From assembly GCA_031255035.1 (NCBI GenBank), contig JAIRTI010000217.1, forward strand, positions 1-11,337: a stretch of 11,337 bases of DNA, given 5' to 3'. Position numbers and translations under genes: made by a program. Shown one piece after another: positions 1 to 6,197 of this stretch (positions are counted from its first letter, which is position 1; each line of letters starts with the position of its first letter). Origin of the DNA: Desulfovibrio sp. (GTDB taxonomy: Bacteria; Desulfobacterota; Desulfovibrionia; Desulfovibrionales; Desulfovibrionaceae). Below the pieces are notes generated by a model that ran no database searches, had not been told where the DNA came from, and saw nothing but the letters and a program-made list of their open reading frames with translations.

Positions 1-99
1 CGGCGTCACAAGCAAAGGCGTCCGGCGGCTTGCCCGGAGGCCGGAGGCCTTGTATTTCAAAGTTACTCCGCTCTGGTCTTTTTCAGGGGATTTTTTGCG
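1..99 (+). other. Leader upstream of the activase gene
   Basis: No gene can be supported here. Positions 85-90 read AGGGGA, nine bases ahead of the ATG at 100, which is a reasonable Shine-Dalgarno site for the large gene that follows. Positions 34-49 hold a short C/G-rich direct duplication (ccggagg twice). No convincing -35/-10 pair was found, so the promoter may lie before the window or the gene may be in an operon with something upstream. Confidence 0.5.
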
Positions 100-3000
100 A
101 TGCATGAGGGTGACATATACCTGGGGCTTGACGTCGGCTCGACCACGGTCAAGGTGGTGTTGCTCGACAGCCGGGACGCCATCCTCTATTCCCGTTACCA
201 GCGCCATTTATCCGAAGTGCGCGCCACCATGATCGAGCTTCTGCGCGACGCGGCTGACCGCTTTGGCGGCGCGCGCTGGCATATCGCGCTCACGGGTTCG
301 GGCTCCATCACCCTGGCCAAGGAACTGGGGCTTTCCTTCGTGCAGGAGGTGGTGGCGTCGGGCCTGTGCATCCGCCGTCTGATTCCAGATACCGATGTGG
401 CCATCGAACTGGGGGGCGAAGACGCCAAGCTCACCTTTTTCACCGGCGGGCCGGACCAGCGCATGAACGAAACCTGCGCCGGCGGCACCGGGGCCTTTAT
501 TGACCAGATGGCCGCGTTTCTGAACACCGACGCCGCCGGATTGGACAAACTGGCGCGCGGCTTCAAGACCCTCTACCCCATTGCCTCACGCTGCGGGGTG
601 TTCGCCAAAACCGACATCCTGCCGCTGCTGAACGAGGGCTGCTCGCGCGAGGATATCGCGGCTTCCATCATGCAGGCCATGGTCAACCAGACCATTTCGG
701 GCCTGGCCAGGGGCCGCAGCATCATCGGCAAAGTCGTGTTTCTGGGCGGACCCCTGGCTTTTCTGCCTTCGCTGGGCGAGCGTTTTGTCGATACCCTGAA
801 GCTGGATGAAGCTCACGCGGTGTTCCCGGAACACGCCGAATATTTCGTAGCCATGGGCGCGGCCTTTCATGCCCGGTACGAGGCCGGGAACCTGCGGGCC
901 AAAAACAAGGGCCGGGGCGGTGAAAAAGGCGCCATTACCTATGGGGCCGTGGGGTCCGGCAACGGATTGTACGGTCGCGACCTGCCTGAAACCGGCACCG
1001 AGGGCGGGCTTGCGGACGACGCCGGGGATGACGCCAAAACGCTGCTCGAACGCCTGTTGCGCAAGCTTGATCGTCCCGACGTCAGCGAAACCCGGCAGCA
1101 TCTGCCGCCGCTCTTTGAAAGTCGGCGGGAGCGCGACGATTTTTACCGCCGCCATGCCGGCGAAAGCGTGCCGCGCACCCCGCTTGAAGACTACGAAGGC
1201 GACGCCTGGCTAGGCATAGACTCCGGTTCCACGACCATCAAGGGCGTGCTGCTGGATGACCGGAACCGCCTGCTTTACTCCTTTTACGGGCCGAACCGGG
1301 GCGAACCCCTGCAGTCGGCCGTGGCCGTGCTCAAGGATATCTACGCCCGCCGCAGGCCGGGCATGATCATACGCGGCTGCGCGGTCACCGGCTACGGCAG
1401 CGGTCTGCTGGCGGCCGGGCTCAAGGCCGATATCGACGAGGTCGAAACCGTGGCCCACTTTGCCGGGGCCCGCCATTTTCAGCCCAACGTCAGCTACATA
1501 CTCGATATCGGCGGCCAGGACATCAAGTGCATGCGCATCCGCGCCGGGGCCATTGACCGCATTCAGCTCAACGAGGCCTGCTCGGCCGGGTGCGGCTCGT
1601 TCATTGAAACCTTCGCCAAATCCCTGGACATGTCCCTGGCCGATTTCGTCACGGCCGCCCTGGAGGCGCGCGAGCCCGCGGACCTCGGCACCCGCTGCAC
1701 GGTGTTCATGAACTCCAAGGTCAAGCAGGCCCAGAAAGAGGGGGTCGAGGTCGGCGACATCGCGGCCGGGCTCTCGTATTCGGTGGTGCGCAACGCCTGT
1801 TACAAGGTGATGAAAATCACCAACATGGACGAACTGGGCGACCATGTGGTGGCTCAGGGCGGCTCTTTCGCCAACGACGCTCTGTTACGCGCCCTTGAAC
1901 TGCAACTGAAAAAGCCCGTGGTCAGGCCGGATGTGGCCGGCCTCATGGGGGCCTTTGGCGCGGCCGTTATCGCCAGGGAGCGCTGCGACCCGGCCGGGCT
2001 TTCCGGCATCCTCGGGCCCAAGGCCGTTGAGGCCTTTTCGGTCAAGGCGAAAACCGCCCGGTGCAAGCAGTGCGCCAACCATTGCCTGCTCACGGTCTCG
2101 ACCTTTCCGGACGGGCGGCGCTTCACTTCGGGCAACCGCTGCGAGCGCGGGATCGGGGCCGTGCCGCAGAACCTGCCCAACCTTTACGCCTATAAAAACG
2201 CCCGGCTCTTCGACCATTACAAGCCGCTGGCGCGCGAGAAGGCCCGGCGCGGGGTGGTGGGCATTCCCCGGGCCCTGAACATTTTCGAGAACTATCCGTT
2301 GTGGTTCACCATGTTCACCCGCCTGGGCTTCCGGGTCGAGCTGTCGTCGCCTTCCAGCAAGGAGCTTTTTTTCAGGGGCTACGGGACCATACCCTCGCAG
2401 ACGGTCTGCCACCCGGCCAAGCTCGCCCACGGGCACACCCTGGATCTCATCGACCGCAAGGTTGACGCCATCTTCTTTCCCTGCCTGCCTTTTGAGCAGA
2501 AGAACTTCAGCACCCAGGCCGCCAATTTCAACTGCCCGGTGGTCATCGGCTATCCGGAACTTCTGGCCAAAAACATCGGCGAGATCGAAAGTTCGGGCAT
2601 ACCCTTTATTCATCACTTTCTGCCGCTTGATAAAAAGGTGCTGGCCCGACGGCTGCGCCACATCCCGCTGTTCGCGACCATAGCGCCTTTCGAGCTTGAA
2701 GAGGCCGTGGCCGAAGGCTTTGCCGCCATGGAAGCCTACAAGGCCGACATCCGCAAAGCCGGCGAACAGGCCCTGGACATCCTGCACAAGGAAAGCCGCT
2801 TCGGCATCGTGCTGGCCGGCCACCCCTATCATGTGGACCCCGAGGTGCATCACGGCATCGCCGAACTCATCACCTCCTGCGGCATGGGCGTCATCACCGA
2901 GGACTCCGTGGCGCATCTGATGCCCGACCCCGGCCCCCTGCGCGTGATCGATCAATGGACCTACCACTCCCGCCTCTACCGCGCCGGGGCTTTTGCCGCC

Positions 3001-4458
3001 GGTACCGACAATCTGGCCGTGCTCCAGCTCGTGTCCTTCGGCTGCGGCCTGGACGCCATCACCGCGGACCAGCTTGAGGAAATCGTCACCCTCAAGGGCC
3101 GCCTCTACGGGCAGATCAAGGTGGACGAGGGCGATAATCTGGGGCCGGCGCGCATCCGCATCCGTTCGATCCTGGCCGCCATGCGCGAACGAAAGGGCAG
3201 GGAGAACGAAGAAGCGCCGCGCATCAACGTCTACAAGGGCTCGCCTCCGTATACCGAAGGCATGCGCGAGACGCACACCATTCTGGTGCCGCAGCTCTCG
3301 CCCATGCACTTCGCCTTCATCGACACGATTTTTTCATCGGAAGGCTACAAGGTCGAACAGCTCCCCCGCGTGGAGCGCCACGCCATTGAGCTTGGTCTGC
3401 GCTACGTCAACAACGATGCCTGTTTTCCGGCCATCGTCGTGGTGGGCCAACTGCTGCACGCCGTGCGCAGCGGCCGTTACGACCAGGACAAGATCGCCCT
3501 GATGATCTCGCAGACCGGCGGCGGCTGCCGGGCCACCAACTATATCGCCTTTTTGCGCAAGGCCCTGGTTGACTGCGGCCTCGACCATCTGCCGATCATT
3601 TCCTTCAACATGTCCGGCCTTGAGAGCAACCCGGGCTTCAAGCTCAACGGGCGCATGCTCCGCAAGGTGATCATGGGCGGTTTCTACGGCGACGCCCTCA
3701 TGCGCATGCTGCACCGGTTGCGGCCCTATGAACTGGCACCCGGCAGCGCCCAGGCCCTGGTGGACGAGTGGACCGATATCGGGCGCGAGGTTCTGGCCAG
3801 CGGCAACCCCTTGCGTTTTGAGCTGACCATGTACCGCATGGTGCGCGCCTTTGACAGGCTGCCGCTGCGCGACGAGCCGCGCAAGCCCAGAGTCGGCCTG
3901 GTGGGCGAGATTCTGCTCAAGTACCACCCCGACGCCAACAACCGCGCCGCCGAGGTCGTGGAGGAGGAGGGCGGCGAGGCCGTGGTGCCCGACCTGATGG
4001 ATTTCGTCCTGTATTCCTTTTACGATCAGGTGTTCAACTACCGGCATCTGGCCGGCACCTGGAAGGCCTACGCCACCGGCCTGGCCAGCATCGCCTTTCT
4101 GGAATACTGCCGCATGGGCATGCGCCTGGCCCTCGGGCTGTCCAAGCGCTTTCACGCCCCTTTACGCTTCAACCAGCTCCGCAAAAAGACCAAGGGCCTG
4201 ATCTCCCTGGGCCACCAGACCGGAGAAGGCTGGCTGCTGGCCGCCGAAATGGTGGAGCTTCTGGAATCGGGCGTGCCCAACATTCTCTGCATGCAGCCCT
4301 TCGGCTGCCTGCCCAACCACATTACGGGCAAAGGACTCCTCAAGGAGCTGAAAAACCGTTTCCCGGACGCCAACATCGCGGCCGTCGACTACGACCCCGG
4401 CGCCTCCGAAGCCAACCAGATCAACCGCATCAAGCTCATGATGTCCGTGGCAAGATAG
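100..4458 (+). CDS. Giant acyl-CoA dehydratase activase-related protein: tandem BadF/BcrA ATPase domains fused to a 2-hydroxyacyl-CoA dehydratase-like region
   Basis: This is a 1452-residue cytoplasmic protein. Residues 5-260 and 368-625 are two ASKHA-fold ATPase domains of the BadF/BadG/BcrA/BcrD (HgdC activator) type. Each has a phosphate loop (LGLDVGSTTVK at 8-18; LGIDSGSTTIK at 371-381), a GG(E/Q)D motif, and the two cysteines that in single-domain activators hold a subunit-bridging [4Fe-4S] cluster (C126 in NETCAGGTG and C165; C494 in NEACSAGCG and C533). A four-cysteine motif follows (C655, C658, C662, C681). Residues about 715-1030 resemble DUF2229, and about 1055-1445 resemble the dehydratase D-component, with C1108, C1143, C1397 and C1403 in conserved-looking settings. 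In known relatives the activator hydrolyses ATP to push a low-potential electron into a dehydratase or reductase. The substrate of this fused class is not known to me. The start is supported by AGGGGA at 85-90. No separate dehydratase subunits are in the window. Confidence 0.93.
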   Translation: MHEGDIYLGLDVGSTTVKVVLLDSRDAILYSRYQRHLSEVRATMIELLRDAADRFGGARWHIALTGSGSITLAKELGLSFVQEVVASGLCIRRLIPDTDVAIELGGEDAKLTFFTGGPDQRMNETCAGGTGAFIDQMAAFLNTDAAGLDKLARGFKTLYPIASRCGVFAKTDILPLLNEGCSREDIAASIMQAMVNQTISGLARGRSIIGKVVFLGGPLAFLPSLGERFVDTLKLDEAHAVFPEHAEYFVAMGAAFHARYEAGNLRAKNKGRGGEKGAITYGAVGSGNGLYGRDLPETGTEGGLADDAGDDAKTLLERLLRKLDRPDVSETRQHLPPLFESRRERDDFYRRHAGESVPRTPLEDYEGDAWLGIDSGSTTIKGVLLDDRNRLLYSFYGPNRGEPLQSAVAVLKDIYARRRPGMIIRGCAVTGYGSGLLAAGLKADIDEVETVAHFAGARHFQPNVSYILDIGGQDIKCMRIRAGAIDRIQLNEACSAGCGSFIETFAKSLDMSLADFVTAALEAREPADLGTRCTVFMNSKVKQAQKEGVEVGDIAAGLSYSVVRNACYKVMKITNMDELGDHVVAQGGSFANDALLRALELQLKKPVVRPDVAGLMGAFGAAVIARERCDPAGLSGILGPKAVEAFSVKAKTARCKQCANHCLLTVSTFPDGRRFTSGNRCERGIGAVPQNLPNLYAYKNARLFDHYKPLAREKARRGVVGIPRALNIFENYPLWFTMFTRLGFRVELSSPSSKELFFRGYGTIPSQTVCHPAKLAHGHTLDLIDRKVDAIFFPCLPFEQKNFSTQAANFNCPVVIGYPELLAKNIGEIESSGIPFIHHFLPLDKKVLARRLRHIPLFATIAPFELEEAVAEGFAAMEAYKADIRKAGEQALDILHKESRFGIVLAGHPYHVDPEVHHGIAELITSCGMGVITEDSVAHLMPDPGPLRVIDQWTYHSRLYRAGAFAAGTDNLAVLQLVSFGCGLDAITADQLEEIVTLKGRLYGQIKVDEGDNLGPARIRIRSILAAMRERKGRENEEAPRINVYKGSPPYTEGMRETHTILVPQLSPMHFAFIDTIFSSEGYKVEQLPRVERHAIELGLRYVNNDACFPAIVVVGQLLHAVRSGRYDQDKIALMISQTGGGCRATNYIAFLRKALVDCGLDHLPIISFNMSGLESNPGFKLNGRMLRKVIMGGFYGDALMRMLHRLRPYELAPGSAQALVDEWTDIGREVLASGNPLRFELTMYRMVRAFDRLPLRDEPRKPRVGLVGEILLKYHPDANNRAAEVVEEEGGEAVVPDLMDFVLYSFYDQVFNYRHLAGTWKAYATGLASIAFLEYCRMGMRLALGLSKRFHAPLRFNQLRKKTKGLISLGHQTGEGWLLAAEMVELLESGVPNILCMQPFGCLPNHITGKGLLKELKNRFPDANIAAVDYDPGASEANQINRIKLMMSVAR

Positions 4459-4483
4459 AGTGATTGGGGGGGAAACCGTTGTC

Positions 4484-4527
4484 GAAGCCAATGAAATCGC
4501 ATGCGGGCTCCGCCCGCGCCCGCAAGG
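4484..4527 (+). repeat. Hairpin repeat module A, forward copy
   Basis: This 44-base segment matches the reverse complement of 4706-4749 at 34 of 44 positions, and at 25 of 29 over its core (4499-4527). The core forms a perfect hairpin: GCGGGC at 4503-4508, loop tcc, GCCCGC at 4512-4517. In the partner copy the second stem pair is T-A instead of C-G, so pairing is kept although the bases differ. It begins 26 bases after the activase stop. There is no T-tract, so it is not a standard intrinsic terminator. Confidence 0.75.
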
Positions 4528-4531
4528 GCCT

Positions 4532-4602
4532 GCAGCAATTCTCATTATGCGCCTTTTTGCGGCCCCTCATTCGCCAACTGTGAAAGGCAATGCCTCCGGC
4601 GG
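4532..4602 (+). repeat. 71-bp dispersed repeat, copy 1
   Basis: This stretch agrees with 11145-11215 at 67 of 71 positions in the same orientation, without gaps. The four differences are at bases 3, 19, 36 and 58 of the repeat. Its first 15 bases (gcagcaattctcatt) occur again in inverted orientation at 4755-4769. Its right end (tgcctccggcgg) is also found in the 8.3 kb gap on the other strand. It holds no ORF of note and lies in the convergent gap between the activase and response regulator genes. Confidence 0.9.
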
Positions 4603-4641
4603 CCGGGGCGTTGCCCCGGACCCCCTCAGTTTGGGGTCCGG
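4603..4641 (+). other. Two overlapping, mutually exclusive strong hairpins
   Basis: CCGGGGC (4603-4609), loop gtt and GCCCCGG (4613-4619) form a perfect 7-bp stem. CCGGACCCC (4616-4624) and GGGGTCCGG (4633-4641) form a perfect 9-bp stem with an 8-base loop. Bases 4616-4619 belong to both, so the stems cannot form fully at the same time. The position follows repeat copy 1 directly and lies between convergent genes. No T-run follows either stem. Between 4642 and 4705 nothing further is recognisable. Confidence 0.75.
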
Positions 4642-4705
4642 CTGCGCGTATCAACAGGGGCGCCACTATCAGCCACCCAATCGCCGGGTCCAGGGCCGGC
4701 CAGGT

Positions 4706-4749
4706 CCTGGCGGGTGTGGGCGGAGCCCACATGCAAACTGGCTGGCTTC
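4706..4749 (-). repeat. Hairpin repeat module A, inverted copy
   Basis: This is the reverse-complement partner of 4484-4527 (34 of 44 identical, 25 of 29 in the core). Its hairpin arms are GTGGGC at 4716-4721 and GCCCAC at 4725-4730, with a 3-base loop. Compared with the forward copy, both arms carry a matching substitution so that the stem stays perfect. Confidence 0.72.
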
Positions 4750-4754
4750 ATCAA

Positions 4755-4769
4755 AATGAGAATTGCTGC
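4755..4769 (-). repeat. Inverted copy of the 71-bp repeat head
   Basis: The 15 bases aatgagaattgctgc are the exact reverse complement of 4532-4546, the first 15 bases of repeat copy 1. Together they bound a 238-bp interval. The flanking bases do not form a target-site duplication, so I do not call this a transposon end. Confidence 0.8.
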
Positions 4770-4798
4770 TATGAGGGGGCCAGGGGAAATAATTTCCC
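4770..4798. repeat. Palindromic 29-bp repeat, copy 1
   Basis: It matches 8237-8265 at 27 of 29 positions. It contains a small A/T-centred palindrome (gggaaa, taa, tttccc at 4784-4798) that ends four bases beyond the response regulator stop codon. On the minus strand this is the first structure a transcript of the regulator gene would form after its stop, so a 3'-end or partial terminator role is possible, but no U-tract follows. Confidence 0.75.
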
Positions 4799-4802
4799 TT
4801 CG

Positions 4803-6197
4803 CTACCGTCTGGTCAATCCGAACTTCTTGAGCTTGTATTGCAGGGTTCTGCGGCTGACGCCCAGGGCCTCGGCCGTCTTTTCGCGGTGGCCCTTGCAGA
4901 GCCGCAGGGCCTGGACAAGGGCGTTGCGCTCCGCATCTTCCAGCATGGAGACCGGTTCGCCGGCCTCCGGGGCGGGCGCGCCGGGTTCGCGGCCGGGTTC
5001 GGCCGGGGATAAGGGCTGCCGCCCTTCCGCGATTTGCGGCGGGAGCGAGTCCGCGCCCAGAATGTCGGAGCGGCTGAGGATGAGTGAGCGTTCCAGGACG
5101 TTTTCCAACTCGCGCACGTTGCCGGGCCAGTCGTAGCGGGCCAGGCGCTGTAGAAAGGCCGGGCTGACGGCCCGGATGTTTTTGCGGTTTTTTGACGAGA
5201 GCAGGCCGAGAAGATGTCTGACGAGCAGAGGCAGATCGTCAAGGCGTTCCCGCAGCGGAGGCGATTCCACCTCCAGCACGTTCAGGCGGAAGAAGAGATC
5301 CTCCCGAAAGGCGCCGTCGGCCACGGCGCGGCGCAGATTCCTGTTGGTGGCCGCGAGGATGCGCGCGTCAACCGGCACGGAGCGCACCGACCCCAAAGGC
5401 TCGACCACCCTGTCCTGGATCGAGCGCAGCAGTTTCGCCTGCAAATCGAGCGGCGCCTCGCCGATCTCGTCCAGAAACAGCGTGCCCCCGGACGCCAGTT
5501 GGAAGCGGCCGGGCTTGTCCTTGACGGCCCCGGTGAAAGCGCCGCGCTCGTAACCGAATAATTCGCTCTCAAGAAGCTGGGCGGGCAGGGCGGCGCAGTT
5601 GACCTTGATGAGCGGGTTTTTGGCGCGGCCGCTACAGGCGTGCAGGGCGTCGGCGATCAACTCCTTGCCCGTGCCCGACTCGCCGGTGATGAGGATGGTG
5701 GCCTCGCTCGGCCCGGCCTGGCGGATGAATTCCCGAACCTGGCGCATGGCCGGGCTTGCGCCCACAAGGGGGCGCAGGGCGCCGTCCCCGGCCAGTTCCG
5801 AGCGCAGCCGGGAGTTTTCTTCCTGGAGGCGGCTGTATTCCCAGGCCCGGTTCAGGGTGAGAACCAGTTCGTCGTTGTCCGCCGGTTTGGTCAGGTAATC
5901 GAACGCCCCGCGCTTCATGGCTTCCACGGCCGTGCCCACGGTGCCGTAAGCGGTGAGCAGGATGACCGGCAGGGCGGCGTTGATTTCATGCAGGCGCGTC
6001 AGAGTTGTCTGGCCGTCCATGCCCGGCATGTTCATGTCGGCCAGGACCACCTGGGCGTATTGCCCGTCCGCGCTGAAAAGGGCCAGGCCCTCTTCGCCGG
6101 AGGCGGCTTCAAAGACCTTCCAGCCGGCGTCTTCAAGCACAGCGCGAACCATCAGGCGATGGCCGGGCTCGTCGTCAATGACCAGGATCGATTTCAT
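4803..6197 (-). CDS. Sigma-54-dependent response regulator (NtrC/ZraR/AtoC type)
   Basis: This 464-residue cytoplasmic transcription activator has the standard three-part build. Residues 1-120 are a receiver domain with acidic pocket D8/D9, phospho-acceptor D54, T82 and K104. Residues about 144-370 are an AAA+ sigma-54 interaction domain with Walker A GESGTGKE (172-179), an intact GAFTGA loop (219-224) that contacts sigma-54, and Walker B LFLDE (240-244). Residues about 420-464 are a Fis-type helix-turn-helix. It should activate RNA polymerase-sigma-54 after phosphorylation by the kinase encoded just upstream. The ATG at 6197 lies in an ATGA overlap with the kinase stop, with a GGAG-like site inside the kinase gene, so translation is probably coupled. 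All key residues are present. The regulated promoters are not identifiable; I saw no clear -24/-12 site in the window. Confidence 0.96.
   Translation of the reverse strand: MKSILVIDDEPGHRLMVRAVLEDAGWKVFEAASGEEGLALFSADGQYAQVVLADMNMPGMDGQTTLTRLHEINAALPVILLTAYGTVGTAVEAMKRGAFDYLTKPADNDELVLTLNRAWEYSRLQEENSRLRSELAGDGALRPLVGASPAMRQVREFIRQAGPSEATILITGESGTGKELIADALHACSGRAKNPLIKVNCAALPAQLLESELFGYERGAFTGAVKDKPGRFQLASGGTLFLDEIGEAPLDLQAKLLRSIQDRVVEPLGSVRSVPVDARILAATNRNLRRAVADGAFREDLFFRLNVLEVESPPLRERLDDLPLLVRHLLGLLSSKNRKNIRAVSPAFLQRLARYDWPGNVRELENVLERSLILSRSDILGADSLPPQIAEGRQPLSPAEPGREPGAPAPEAGEPVSMLEDAERNALVQALRLCKGHREKTAEALGVSRRTLQYKLKKFGLTRR

Noticed and set aside
1885..3309. Long open frame (474 codons) on the minus strand inside the activase gene
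   Set aside because: It lies fully antisense to a gene with clear domain motifs throughout. Long antisense frames are expected in GC-rich coding DNA, and its product has no recognisable motifs.
4532..4769. A MITE bounded by 15-bp inverted repeats
   Set aside because: The ends are perfect inverted repeats, but there is no target-site duplication, the inner structure is a mosaic of modules, and the second long copy at 11145 lacks a visible matching right end.
4459..4802. CRISPR array or intrinsic terminator in the convergent gap
   Set aside because: The repeats are few, differ in orientation and spacing, and lack regular spacers. The hairpins are not followed by T-tracts.
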